DNA from: Ianthella basta
Taxonomy: Eukaryota; Porifera; Demospongiae; Verongiida; Ianthellidae
Reading direction: 5' to 3'
Assembly (NCBI GenBank): GCA_964019415.1
Contig: OZ025871.1
Span: 8,659,213-8,723,212 of the forward strand
Length of the DNA stretch: 64,000 nucleotides
A program made the translations under genes and the position numbers. Positions 11,640 to 26,000 of the stretch are shown here, in pieces (the stretch's first letter is position 1; each line of letters starts with the position of its first letter). The notes beneath the pieces are model-generated. The model saw nothing but the letters and a program-made list of their open reading frames with translations, was not told the origin of the DNA and made no database searches.

Positions 11640-12900
11640 TTTTTTCCGTACCTGCCACCCTTACAATGATATCCTATTTGCATTCAGTAGGGTCTTCCGT
11701 TCCGGCATGCCTAGTCGCTGCCTATTGACCCATGGCTCCGAAGTTCTATAAACTCTTGGAGGTTGTTCTGAAGATGTTGAAATACAATTTTCCAATTGTA
11801 CAGGCGTTCCCTTCCTTGTGAATAGAAGGATTAATAGGATGGAAAATACAAAGAAATGCTCCATATCTGGTAGATTCAGCAGCCATTTTGTATACAAACT
11901 GCGCATTGTCAGAGCAGGGGGGTCGGTCAAGATCACGTGTGTCCGCAAAATGGCCGACGCGGCTGCTCTTTACTGTATATTTTACCTATACTAGCAAAGA
12001 GCAGACATATTTCGAGAAACACGTCGCATCGTTTGTTTCTTTGCTTCTGAGCACACAGTTGGACAAGGGCTATCAGAAAATGGACCCTTCCCCGCCCTTC
12101 CCCAGCATCTAGGTAGGTTTTGCGAGCATTTTCCAACACCGGTGTACGAGTGTTCGCTGCTGCTGGCTACGAGGCAGATGAAGCCTAATCTGGAGTACTG
12201 AGCAAGTGCTCCTGTGGAAGTGACTCCTTAGAAGCTGGTAGCGAGTCCTCATTGATCACTTCTGGACTGCAAGACTGTCAGGAATGCAATTATTGAGGTG
12301 CTGGTATTGCGCAATCCCAGGACTTGTCCGACCCTCCCTGTTGTCAGAGGAGGTCGGCCACGATTCTGATTGCGCAACCCATTTATGACGTCACCGAGTA
12401 AGAATAATACTACACGTATGTTGCACGATTGCTGCAAGCGACCAGGAAAAGGAGTAAGTTGGCAGTTTCTTACGTGTCATTCCTGCAGAAAGGGTGATCA
12501 GTTTTGCATACCTTCCTCGTGCTTCCTGCTATCTTCGCTTGCACGTGAAGAAGCTCCTTTTTCTCCGCCGTCTACCGCCTCAGCTACATAGGGGTAGGGG
12601 AGGGGTAGAAGCAATATTTAGATTCTGCTTCAGCAGCGCTTTCGAATGGTGGGCAATGTATGCGAATACCTGCAAGCTCGAGCGAGAAAGCCAGGGTCGC
12701 CCTACAGTACAGAATAATATTTACAGTGTGTATCGTGGCAGTGTGTATGTGTATAAATTCGCTATGCGCGTGCTTTCCGGACACAGTCACGTGCACGTGG
12801 CCACCCTAGGCATCCTCTGGCGCATTGTAATGGTATATACAATTAATATTTATATTGATACAATCAATGAGATTATGAATATGATTATATATTCATTACC
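11640..12900. other. Intergenic, no confident gene
   Basis: Contains CCATTTTG-type and AAAATGGCCGACGCGGC sequences (near 11947) that look like an animal translation start, but the frame closes after 14 codons and no following exon could be joined. The 146-codon frame at 12494-12934 runs into AT-rich DNA and has no recognisable motif. Confidence 0.35.
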
Positions 12901-13329
12901 TGAGTTAACAAGGTTTAACAACACTGTTAACTAAAAACTCTGTTAAACCCTGTTAACTAAGCTGTTACTGCAAGTTAACAAGAACTTGTTCATGCAACCT
13001 TGTTTATAACTAAGGGCATTGGTGCAGTGCATGACCCATGGTAAATAAACCTCTCACAGATATGCAGCTTTGAATATAATTCTGCTACATTATATATATT
13101 AATTATAATTATTCTAAAAAGGTATATATTATTATTGCACAAACAAGGATAAATTTAACCCTAACATAAAACTAAAGAAATTACACAGTATAAACAATAC
13201 TAATGTATCATAATAATTATGGTATAATTATACAATAGCAAATTCTGATCATTGACAACTGAATGTTGTTACAACTGCTGACTCATTGCTAGCTCTTCTC
13301 TCCTGTCCAAGTGTGCTCACCACTCCCTC

Positions 13330-13550
13330 ACTCTCTGCTACAGTAAAGTGCAGAGTTGCCAACCCGTGTCTATGGTTAGGTAAAGAGAACAACACAGAGA
13401 GGTGATGTAGGAGGTGATGGGTAGTTGTGTAAGACTAGCTAGGGCAGTCTCAAATGTGAAAGTGACTGGCATACAAGATGGAGTCCAGTGTACACTTGAA
13501 CACACCTGGATGTTCTGGGGGAGGGTGTGGCAACAGCACAGACAACACAC
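13330..13550 (-). repeat. Duplicate of 620-870 block; 3' part of NLR1 tail
   Basis: Nearly the same sequence as 620-870, in the same orientation and the same place relative to the conserved exon b. It probably belongs to the 3' part of NLR1, but I could not settle the reading frame or the terminal exon. Confidence 0.5.
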
Positions 13551-13602
13551 TCAGTACAAATGATAGCAAGATGTGCTAGAGCAAGGGCAGTGTTGTATGT
13601 GT

Positions 13603-13606
13603 GTGC

Positions 13607-13671
<65 letters not shown>

Positions 13672-13691
13672 CATGCGTGCGTGTGTGTGTG
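13603..13691 (+). repeat. (GT)n microsatellite
   Basis: About 90 bp of GT with a few GC interruptions at the right side. Confidence 0.95.
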
Positions 13692-14325
13692 ATTCTAGAG
13701 AAATGGGACGGTTTGGTCTACATAATTTTATGTGCATATGTGTGTGGTAAGTTTGGTATAATGAGTTGTGTCATAATCAAGTCAATTTGGTTGAAACTCC
13801 TACTTTTGAAGATGTGGCTCCTACTGTGCATGTGAGTGTCCTATAGATATGGAGGTGATGTAGCAGTGGGGAAGTCTCAAGAGTAATGGTACACTAAGGA
13901 CCCCTTGCACTATAGGTCTTGTGAGGGTAGGGGAGTACATACCTACACCAGTATGGTACATAGGTACAGACATTTTTGGGATGGTTGTCCATACCGGGTA
14001 CCGTACGAAATCATGGTATTATATACATAAACATAAGCAGTATTGCTGTATAAAACCTCTAGCTCGCAATCTATGTTAACACTAGATTTTGCAATTATAC
14101 TGTAAGTATGTGTATGAATCCGTATAATATCTTGCGAGCATTTCCCCGGATACCGGTGCATGGTGTGGACAAGCGATTCAAAAAGGTCTATACACACCAT
14201 CCCATAGTGCATTCCAGCTAGTAAAGCCATACAAGGGCAGTACTGGAGTGAACAAACACCACCAAAGTGTATTGTGGTGTGAACTACAGTACATGTACAA
14301 GTGTACAGTGCACAATAGTACTCAC

Positions 14326-16974
14326 TTGATGAATATGGAGAGAGGCATATGCAGGGGTAGGTGTAACCACGCTCATCAGTGTACCCCCGTGTTGTGAACA
14401 TGTCTCTCTTATCACGTGGTAGTACTGATAGCATGTCCCGGAGTAGGCCTTCCCTCCCCATCCAGTCATACAGTATAAACTCTACTATGTTGTGCTGCTT
14501 TAAAACTCCTTTCAATACTGTCATTCCATATCTTATCATCAGTGAGTCTGACACCTAACAATAAAGGAAGGAGCAAGGTAAGTCCAATGTGAATGGACAC
14601 AAAACATAAAGCAAACTAATACAAAATAAATGCACTTCCCTTCACTTATACGACTACATACATGCATAATTATAATTCTCTGTCTTCCTGCCCCCTCATT
14701 TCCACTCCATTCCCCTCCTGGCTACCTTGCCTCCACCTCCCTTCCCAACATTCTTGCTCGTTTCTTGTGGACAGGGATCAATGTGGCATCTTTCCATTCT
14801 TGTGGTACCTTCCCAGATTTCCATACCTGCTGTACCACCTCTGTGAGCCAGTCAATGGCTGCCTCTCCCCCTTTCTTCAGTAGCTCAGCTTCAACTTCAT
14901 CCTGTCCTGCTGCTTTGCCATTGCGTAACTTTCACACTGCTTTCTTCACTTCTTCTCTTGTCACTTCGAGTGTCTCTCCATGTGACCGATTTTCCAGCTC
15001 TGATATTACCTCCTCTGCTACTTCGTTCTGGACATTGAGCACTTTCTCAAAGTACCTTTGCCATCTGGCAAGTTTCTCTTCAGGTCTCTTAAGAGTCTGG
15101 CCCTCCTCGTCCAAGATCGTGTTTGTAGGTAGTATGCTGCTACTGGTCAACTGTCTCATCCTTTTAAAGAAGTTTCCATGTCTGTGATGCCTGATGTCCT
15201 CTTCCATCTCCGTGATTTCATTTTCAAGCCACTTCTCCTTATCACCCTTCAAAGCTTGTCTCACTTTCTTGCACATGGCCTGATACTCCTTCTGTTTCTT
15301 CTTATCTGTGCGGTGTTCCTGCCATCATCGGAATGCCACGCGCTTTGTTTCAACCAGTTCAAGAGTGTCATCGGAGATCCACTTCTTCTTTGCCATACGC
15401 CTCCTTTTTAGATGTTGTTCTGCCAATCCCACAAGTGCTTCCTTTAGTTCACTCCACCTCTCCTCGACACTGTCTTGTTGTCTTCTTTTATCAAAGGACT
15501 CCCTTAGAGCCTCCACATACGCCATCCTTCTATCTGTCTTCCCGAGCAGTGCTGTTTCAAATCACTTTCCCTTCCTTTGGTTTGACTTCTTATCTAGTTT
15601 GAGGCGTAAGGTTACTACCACCAAGCGGTGATTGGTGTCTAGATCTGCCCCTCTGAAAACCCTGGTGTCCATCGCCGAAGGTCTCAGTCTGCGCTTCACC
15701 AACACATAGTCTTTTAGACTAGGCTTGGCTCTTGCATCCGGTGGGTACCAGGTGGCTTGGTGTATAGTCTTATGTGGGAAACGTGTGTTTGTGATACACA
15801 TCTGATGTGCGCTGGCAAACTCCACAAGCCTCTCCCCATTATCACTTGTTTCCTTTCCCAGTCCATGGGGGCCAACTACTCCCAGTACACTTTCTCCAAG
15901 TGATGCGTTAAAATCTCCAAGTAACATGGTAAGGCCATTTGTCTTAGTCATAACCCCATCTAGGTCAGCATAGAACTGCTCTTTCACTTCCTCACTGGCT
16001 TGGTTGGTAGGTGCATACCCAACTATGATTGCTAAAGGTCCAATGCGAGTTAGTACCTCAGCGGTCAGTATCCTGGGGGATACTGCTTCATAGCAACGTA
16101 GGGCATTCCATGCATAAGGGGAGAAGGCTAGGCCTACTCCTTCAGCTTTTCTCCCATCAGTTCTTCCTGAGAAGACTAGTCTGTACCCCTTATTTACATC
16201 AAGCAGTTTCTCCCCCTCACCTGGTAGGTGTGTCTCTGTCACTGCAAGCACTGCTAGTCTGTACCGCTCCATCTCACCAGCTAGTTGTTCCAACTTTCCC
16301 AATCCCTGAAGCAATCTTACATTCCATGTCCCTAATCTCTCTGCTTGTCTTGTGCTCAGTATCCTGGAAGGGACTGCTCTACGCTGTCGTCGCTGTTGGA
16401 GAGTAGGTCGATCGTCTGGCCCTTGTTCTCATCTTGGCTTCTTCCCCGCACGCGGTGGGTTACTGTCTCCTTCGTCCCCGTTAGTAGCCTTCCGCGCTAC
16501 ATCGCGCCTCGATCCTGTATTCGTAGCCGACGCCCTTGAGGGTAAGGAGGCTACCCTTACGCCGGGCCCTGATGATTTGTCCCGTCGACAGGCGCGGGCC
16601 TGGGTGTTTCTCAGGTGGTAGCGGGAGGCCGTTGGGAATTTCTCCCTCATCCGCCTTTCGGCCGTTGGGGACCCGTGTCCCTCCTCCGCCCGTCGGTGTC
16701 CCGCCGGCACCGAGCCAGGCTGTCTGGTCGCCCGGCAGACCAGTGAGTCGTGGTGAAGTTTCTTTCTTGCGCTCTTCGAGGGTGCTCCAAGTTCACACCT
16801 CCGACGTTCGGCCATTCTGTTCCTGTGCGCACACGGATACGCAGGAAGCGGCAGCCCGCAGTCTTCTCATGGCCGTCCAGTACTGCTGTGGTGAGATGGC
16901 TCTGATTCGGACGCAGAGATACCCGCTTGCTAGTCTGCTTTGGTCGCTGGTTCTTGCGAGACCGCCATCTTGAT

Positions 16975-17054
<80 letters not shown>

Positions 17055-20000
17055 ACATGCACGGACACACATGCACGCACAATCAATGGTTGGTTGATGG
17101 GTCAGTCAGATGGTACAACTTCCTTGTTCTCCATGACATGTGGGCTGGAGGACCTCAGGTTCACTCCACAAAGGAGTGGGACAGAAGTAGTGCCACGTTA
17201 TACTTACATGCAAATACAAACACTATAGCTGGCACTCAGACACACATCACATGCCTTTGCACTAAGAAATTAGTCATTCAAGTGTAATGGTACCTCAAAC
17301 TTACATTGTCACTCATTCCCAGCACCAGCATCTCCAGTCTACTCATCCCAGCCAGAGTCTGTTCCATTTCATCCAACTTCAGTTCCTCTTCTCTCACTCC
17401 ATCCTGCATGAAGAAGCAACTCGGTTCAGAAACATGCTACAGACATACCAACACAATTGCTCACAATGTGCTGAGTCAGCAAGGACAAGGTCAACATGAT
17501 TTTCTGCTCTAAAGACCAGTGCCACACACCAACCCATGCACTGACAACAAGGCCATTTCTAGTGCCCTCCTGGTCACACCGCAGACCCTGACACAGAAAC
17601 ATGATACATGGGTACTCACAGCACATAACAAACAACACACATACACACAACATATGTATGTACATACAGAACACACTAGCCTTGTCCCCAGGCTGTCTGC
17701 GATAATTAGCGTGGGCGGGAAAGACAGCCTGGTATACACTGTTCACTCATGCGCAAATATTTTACTCCAAAAGTAGGGGAACGGAAACTGACACGTCCGT
17801 ATATTATCTGTAAAAGTCAACTACGGCAATGGCTACTGCGCAGTCTATGGAGGACAGCTATTCACTGTCGCTCTGTTGTACACTCTTCTCGCATTGATCT
17901 TTCTAGTATTGCGCTCAAGCAAGAACAGCTGACTGCTATTCATTATCTCTACCAACGGAAGGATGTATTTCTGTGGCTACCGACTGGTTTCGGGAAGTTA
18001 GTCTGCAACGAGGTGTTGCCATTCCAGTTTGACTTCGCTGGAAGTAAGTCTGGCAGCATTGTTCTTCGATGGACTGAGCAGTTGCTAGGCTTGCACACGT
18101 ACTGCGGCAAACCGTCACCATTCTCGATTGGCAACAACAGTAGCCGTCTAAAGCGCCCGGGAAGGTCTTCTATCAGCCCCTTTCAGCCGAACAACGAGGA
18201 CGATCGGTTTGGAGACACGTCTGATTAGCAAACTATGCATGTGCAAAGCCTTACAAAGGCCGCGCTCATTGCCGTCCACTGAACCTTATGCAATCTACCG
18301 TCGATGTGCCAGTTCGGTACGGAAGTATGACGTCACGGAACAGTGGCTCCCAGGCCCTTCTTCTCCTCCCCCACAATTAATGCGAAGGACCTGGGGACGA
18401 GGCTAAGAACACACATACTGCATGTACAAATGATATGCATTAGCAATCACCACTTGGTCCAGCAACCTGGCAGCACCCTTTCAAGGGGCAGTAGAAGGGG
18501 GCAAGTTGCTATGTTATAACATCCATAATCAAACACTGTTTAATAGTGATTGGTACAGAAGACTAGTACATCTCAAACAACACTGTACATGTGCACACAC
18601 TGTACCTCTTGTGGGGGATGGATGGAGCGACACTTCAGTTCCTTCATTTCACTAAAGAAGGACAACAACTCTGTGAGGACATCCACTGGAATACCCCACA
18701 GAGAAAGATGTTGTCCACTCCCTTGATCACCTGCAGGCACTGGGCAGGGAAATAGATGTAGAGTTGAACATGTAAATAGAATACATACATACACATACTT
18801 AACCTCACATAGACGTCCTCACTATTGCTTGTTACACATTATACACTACATCCTACTGAGTCACACAATACGTGACTGACATACACCAACCTACCATCAT
18901 CAGGACAACACCAGGACTGTGGGTTAAAGGACAGGTCCACTTCTGATAATGATTTGTTTCTTCTAATTCCAAGGAGAAGGTGATGACAGAACTGCTTGGG
19001 TAGATCCACTTCATAACCATCACTAATTGTCAGCTTGTTCATTGTCTTGTTTCCTGAGAGTGACCTTTCCATCTCCAACAGGACCTCATGGTCCATTGCC
19101 TGTAGAAGAAGACATCAACACAGTCCATCATGCAGTGGAATGGGGACAAATACAATTTGACACTGTCACTATACTGTTTGCTATCAGTGGACAACATCTA
19201 AGCTGCCATATGTAATAAATATACCACACTTGAGAAGATGTGTTAAGGGATATTACCAAGGTTGAAAGTCGAGGGAAATACTATGCACCAATACATCATC
19301 CGAATGTTTGGTATGTATGAATGCACTTTATGTCACCATGGTAACTATGTAATAGAGAGGATTTCAGGCCTGAAACATTGAGTTCATGGTAATGGTATAC
19401 TGTATGGCTGTAAATTTTGGCGGGAAATTATTTTAGCAGATTGATGACATTTGGCAGAATTTACTTTGGTGGTTGGACAGCTTATGCCATAATGATAATC
19501 ATATCAAAATGGCTAATCCAGGAAGTGCATGCATGTGACTGAGGAATGCAAGTTGATTGAACTAAATAAGTATTTCATTCCAATCCTTTGTCTCCACAAA
19601 TTCTTCAACGTGCAAGGAACTTCCAAGCCTCTTTGCTGTAGAACTTTGGATGCTTGCCTGCTGCCCAGTGTGACGTTGTACACAATTGTGCTTTGATGCA
19701 GAAACAGAAAACAGGCGGCCGAATCATTCTGAGTAAGTGAATGACAATAATGCCAGCATCAGTCTTCACAGCACTTGCATACACAATGCCATTCAGATCG
19801 CCTTCTTATTCTTCTATCTTTGGTGGCCCAAAGTCTCTGGAAATGTAGCTAGTGTGATGGTAAGTTCCACACCGACGATTAGCCTAACAGCCTGGCGCAT
19901 CTAGCTGCAAGCTTTGTACCGGAAACCTATGATCATGCAATTATTATCATAAATTTTGGCAAAAGAAATATCGGCGAATTGCTCTCAAAACTGCCAATCC

Positions 20001-23000
20001 ACCATCAGCTACTGAAATACTCCCAAAATGTGAGGTGTCTTTACACCTGTACGGTTGGGCTGAAGCTTAGATGCATGAATCATCACTACATCTCACACTG
20101 ATTCTTACCTCACATTCTTGTACGTACTGACACACAATCTCTGTCAAATGCAGTTGTACACACAGCAACTTCACTACTATACTGAGGGGAGGTCTCTTCA
20201 AGTACACCTTGCCAAATTTTCCTTTGAAGGCACCATCTGTGAAAGGTAAACATAACAACATGACATGCACTCAGTGAACTCCAAACATAGCAGACACATT
20301 CTGCAACTTATAATGATATTCATTGCCCACATTACAACCACTACAGTGGCTAGTGGTACAGTGTTAGAGCTACTCATGCAGTCAAAGAGCTCTAAACATC
20401 GACATCATCTGTAAATCTATACAATTATGCATGTTCCTGTGAAACACAACACTGACACTCTCACTAAAACATGAGGAATACCACTCATGTGAGCACTCCA
20501 CAAGCTCTCAGCTGAAGAAGCTGCACTACCATTGATACAACTGTGGATATGTCCAACTCTACACTTGCTCCACGTGTAAAGATGGCTATTGCTTCAACTC
20601 CATTCCTCCAAAGAGTCATACATCCATATACTCTCCACACACACAGAATGGAAGTTATTGTAGATATATACCTTTCTGGCTGTCACCTGTAGACGTTTCT
20701 CTCTCCAGTGATACAAGTCTGTCCAAGGCAACTTCTAGTTCTCTCCAGTCAATGTCTAAAACACAGCACAGCACAGTACACCATATGGTTAGTTCAATAC
20801 ATGGAGGTGAGTAAAGTGAGGCAACATATGGCTTTACAACAAACTGTCATGCAGTGAAATGCTATACATCTGTAGCTTGCATATAATATACACAGGACAG
20901 CAGTTATATGCACAAGGTATATATGAAATAGAAAACTAGAACTCATATAACACATCAGTGAGGCAGTGCTTTATAAACATAGCTGTATAATATGCTAGTT
21001 TTAAATAAATCCAATGCCATATTCAAATGTATTAAAATTAGTATATAACCAAGACATAGATCCCGTTACCATGGTAACGGGCATTCTAAGCGATGTTTCT
21101 AAAACTCGTAGACTTTCTCTTGTATTTTGCGCGGGATCTAAATCATTTAGATACCGGGTGTCTAAATCCCGTAGATCCCTGCAGCTGAAGAGAACTGCAG
21201 CTGTGATAACAATTGTAGCGCCATAACATACGATACGATGCACAGGTCGCCCGGCTTACTTGTTTCGTCGATAAATAGGGTACAGCAACTATCCGGCTAC
21301 AAACCAGAGCCAAGAAATTGGAACTGCAGCTGGTTACAAGCTACGCGGGGAACAGGCTTTGGTAGCTACGTACACGGCTATGGGAAACGCTGTGGCTGAC
21401 GTGGCTGACAGCGAGTTGGCTTACGCTTAGATGACGCGCCGCATCCACTGCCGACCTGTAGGAAACGTCCGCTGCGAGGTGAACAACCAAACTTTAGACC
21501 CGACGTTTTCTCCGCCATTGTCAGGAGTAGCTAACTACTTCCAGTAGACGCGTGATGACGCAAGAACGAGTACGTAAACTGATTCGCTGCCGTTCCTTGA
21601 CCAATCATTGGGATCTATAACACTTAAATGCTGACCAATCGGTGTCTCTGAAGATTTAGACCACTCGGCACTCGGGCGCTTCGCTGCACGTCTGCCTCGT
21701 GCTCTAAATCTCAGAGACACCTCTTGGTCAGCATTTAACTATTACGTAGAACACTAAGATCTGCATGATGAAATTGCTCCTCACCAACTGGTAGGTGCAA
21801 TGTATGCAGTGTTCCACTGGCATAGACTGGTTCCAGTAAGCGATGGATTTCTGCAGAACTTCCACCTATCTCAATGGTGAGGCATTTCAATAAGGGGAGT
21901 AAAGAGAGACAATAGCCATAGGCTGTGGAGTCATAAACAGTCTTGGGGCTCACTGTCACCTCTTCTCCAACAATAAGTGGCATCAGACGGCGAACCAAAG
22001 AAATGTCTTGCGTCTCGAAAAGGCACTGCATTTGAAAGTCTTCAGGATATGAGTCTAATTCATTTATAAGGCAGTCAAAGTGTTGTAATTTAGTCAATCC
22101 ACAATAAAAGCGCCACACCTGTGCCATGTGGGGCTCACCGAGATACCTGGCCCAGACCTGACACTGCCTGTCTGGTGTTAGGAGAGACACATAAACAGCA
22201 GCAAGGAATTCCTGTACAGTCAAGTGGATGAAGAAGAAGCTTTCAATAGCGCCTTTCTTCAATTTTGGATCACATCGAATGGGCCTAGCTGTTAAAACAC
22301 CACACCCTCTCTTACGATCTGAGAAGCGCTCACCGAGACCCTGGAGATCAGATGAATCAAACACTACCTTTTGCTTTTGAATGCAGTTATAAGCGATTTC
22401 CCCAAGTTTATAGATATCATGGTACTTTGGAAGATCCAGGATGGAATTGAGTTCAGGCAAGTCTTCGCTGTACTTTAGTACTTTCACGCAGAGGTAGTCA
22501 TTGTAGATTTGTGTCAATGTTGGTGGAAGGTCCTCTCTAAATAGAAACACTTGACAAATGATGGACAGAACAACAGGGATTGAGCAGAGGCCTCTAATCT
22601 GTGGGACACTGTCAATCTTCCTTATGAACCTGTCCAGCAGGTCTGGGCGCCCTTGATCAGTAAAGAGGTGACCAGCATACTCCTTGCTCTGTTTCTGAGT
22701 GAACCCAAGCACCTCGATATTAGTTACACCAGCCTGCACTTTGTGATATATCTTACTTGTTACAATTGACCGAGATGTCATAACCACATGGCAATATGGC
22801 AGAGGGGCGCTGCACTTCAAATTGTGCGACAGTAGGTTCGCAATGAAGTCAGAGTGTCGAAGATGAGGGGGGAGTTCATCAAATCCATCCAGAATGAAGA
22901 GCACACCTCGTCCTAGGTTCCTATGAATGGCTTTAGACAATTCCTCAGGTGATGTGGTGTCTCCTATCATTCCTTGGAACAGCTGTAAAATGTCCACTAA

Positions 23001-26000
23001 TTTGAAATCTTCCATAACATGTAAGAGTTTACGTAACTCTACCAAGAGGACCAAGCTGTAACCATGGCAATCAGGAGAGTGGCAGACATCTTGGCATACC
23101 TTCCGAGCCAACGTACTTTTGCCCACCCCAGGAGCACCACTAATGATTACAAGTTTATGCTTTTTCAACAATTGAGAGATTGCCTTACATTCTACCTTAC
23201 CAATCCGGCGTGTGTACACATTATCAACACCTTCTTTAACCGCATTGACAAACATCTCTTGGGCATGGCGTGAGTCCAATTTGAAGTCAGCAAGAGCGAG
23301 GTTGACATAGCATATTGTCTGGTTGGGGAACCACTCATCTTCCACGATGTTCATACTGCTATAATGCTCCCTCATTCGGCTGAAGAAGGACTCCACCTGT
23401 GTACCAAAGTGGACAGGAAGGGACCACATGTGTGACACAGCATGTAGTACATGCAGCTGGGTAGTCTCACAAGGCCAGACCTTTCCAGTATTGTACAAGC
23501 ACCTGTGATTAATTAGGCAAGACCAGAAGGAAAGGGTCTGGCCACGTGAGACTATTTATAGCAGTTGGGTGCACAGACTGCATGGTCAGAAAATCATATT
23601 CATTGCACAGTGTATATACAGTTTAACTAGTAGACAGGCCTCAAGCAAGGAGCAAGAACCTACTATACTACCTACTATACCTTGACATGTCTTTTAACTG
23701 TCCTAAACTCTCAAACAATCCTGTCCATGGATTATAGTAAATGAGTGAAATTTGAGCTTTGAGATCATTGGATAGCGTGTTGGGCGATTACACAATACAA
23801 GATAAGGAGGTCACAACAATTATTAACAGTATAGTTGTGCTACACAGTTGTATTGGTTATATATATATATATATATATGCATTATATACCCCGTTGCCAT
23901 GGCAACCGCGTAAAAATATATATAGCGTAAACAAGCCAGCCGGGATATAACAGGAGCTAAGAAGCATATATGCACAGGGGCGCTTAAGTAATAATTAAAT
24001 GCAGACCAAGAGGTGTCTCTGAGATTTAGAGCACGAGCTATTAAATAGGTAGTGTACTAGGGGGACACTATGTACGGTATGTGACAATATAACGTTAACG
24101 TTCCATTCCGTTCCGTCTCTACGCAAGGGTCGAACTGTCCTACGGATCGTCCGTTCCATTCCGTTCCGTTTCTACGCAAGGGTCGAACCGTCCTACGGAT
24201 CGTCCGTTCCATTCCGTTCCGTTTCTACGCAAGGGTCGAACCATCCTACGGATCGTTCGTTTCATTTCGTTCCGTTTCTACGCAAGGGTCGAATCGTCCT
24301 ACGGATCGTCCGTTTCGTCTTTCTATCGTACTATAATCCTTTTCGGTAGAACGGATGAGAAAACGGTAGCGTCGAAACGGAACGATTAAAAGCAGTTTAA
24401 AAGGTTTGCATTGGGGTGGATTCATTGTTCTTACAGTGCTGACAAACGACAGAGATGTACAGCAGCTACAAGAGAAACACATTCTCCATTTCACTCTAAT
24501 GGGCCACAAGGCACCAACTATTTGCCGCCTGTTAAGGGAGGGCGGTCTAAGAACTAGCCGCGTGGGGATACACAAGTTCCTTCAGAAGTACAAGGAGACA
24601 AGGAGCATTGAGAGACAACCAGGGTGTGGCCGACCGACGAAGATGACGCCGGCAGTGAAGGCCCTCGTGGAACGGCAGATGAGGGAAGACGATGAAACAA
24701 CCGCCATACAGCCGCACGCTGTCCTCCTCCGCAATGGCCACACCAAGACTCTGAAGACGGTCCTCAGATGTCGCGTCGATCTATTTCACTCATTTTATTC
24801 ACCGTCGAACCGTCTTCGACCGTTTATTTGCCAGCTGAATCGTTTTTGAACCGTCCGTCCGTTTCGTCTAAACCTGCGTCCGTACCGTTTCGTCTAAACC
24901 TGCGTCCGTACTGTTTCGTCTAAACGGTACGGTTTTCCGTACCACGGAAAAGGTCGTTTCGTTTCGTACCGTTTTTCTTAAAACGGAACGTTAACGTTAT
25001 ATTGTCACATACCGTATTAAGTAATAGTTAAATGCTGACCAAGTGATAAAGCTGACCCGTGGTCTATAGCAGAGAAACTGCAGCTGCAATAACAATAGTA
25101 GTTAACTCCACAACATACAGCGCAAAGCGCCCGAGTGCCGAGTGGTCTAAATCTTCAGTGACACCGATTGGTCAGCATTTAAGTGTTATAGATCCCAACA
25201 ATTGGTCAAGGAGCAGCAGTGAATCAGTTTAATTACTCGTACTTGCGTCATCCGGCGTCTTCCGGAAGTAGTTAGCAATTTCTGACAATGACCGAGAAAA
25301 CATCGTTTGGTTATTGGGTTTGTCATCTTGCAGAAGACGTTCCTAAAGGTCAGCAGTGGATGCGGCGCGTAAGCTAAACATAAGCTTACTCACTATCAGC
25401 CCCGTCAGCCACAGCGTTTCCCAGAGCGGTGTCCTAAGCCTGTTCCCAGCTCGTAGCTAACCAGTTCCTTTCTCGGCTCTGGTTCGTAGGCCGCTGCCAG
25501 ATTGTTGCTTTACCCTGTTTGTCGGCAAAGCAAGTAAGCTGAGCGACCTGTGTATTGTATGTTGTGGAGTTAGCTACTATTGTTATCGCAGCTGCAGTTT
25601 CTCTGCTATAGACCACGGGCCCAAGCCACGCCCATGCTCTAAATGGCTATTTAGAGCATAGGCGCGAACGCTGCGCGTGCCATGCCCATACTCTAAATCG
25701 TCATTTAGAGCATAGGCGCGAACGCTGCGCGTGCCATGCCCATACTCTAAATCGTCATTTAGAGCATAGGCGCGAACGCCGCGTGTCGAAATAGACCACG
25801 GCGCGAAACAACACCTGGGGTGTCTAGGACGTTTAGAAACATCGTTTAGACGCATGTTACCATGGCAACGGGATCTATATCCTGTTATATCCCAGCCCAA
25901 ATATGGAAGGTGTGAAAGGTAACAAGGAATTGTTATTGGTAACAACGAAGGTGTCAAATCACACCAAAGCACACACACACAAATGCAGCAACTTGCAGTC

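Noticed and set aside
12494..12934. 146-codon frame as a gene
   Set aside because: No recognisable domain and it ends in AT-rich repeat; not supported by splice sites.
21735..21785. NACHT exon of NLR1 apparently interrupted by a repeat insertion
   Set aside because: The open frame runs past the real donor (G/GTGAGG at 21784), which is conserved in NLR2 and in phase with the next exon. The insertion is intronic.
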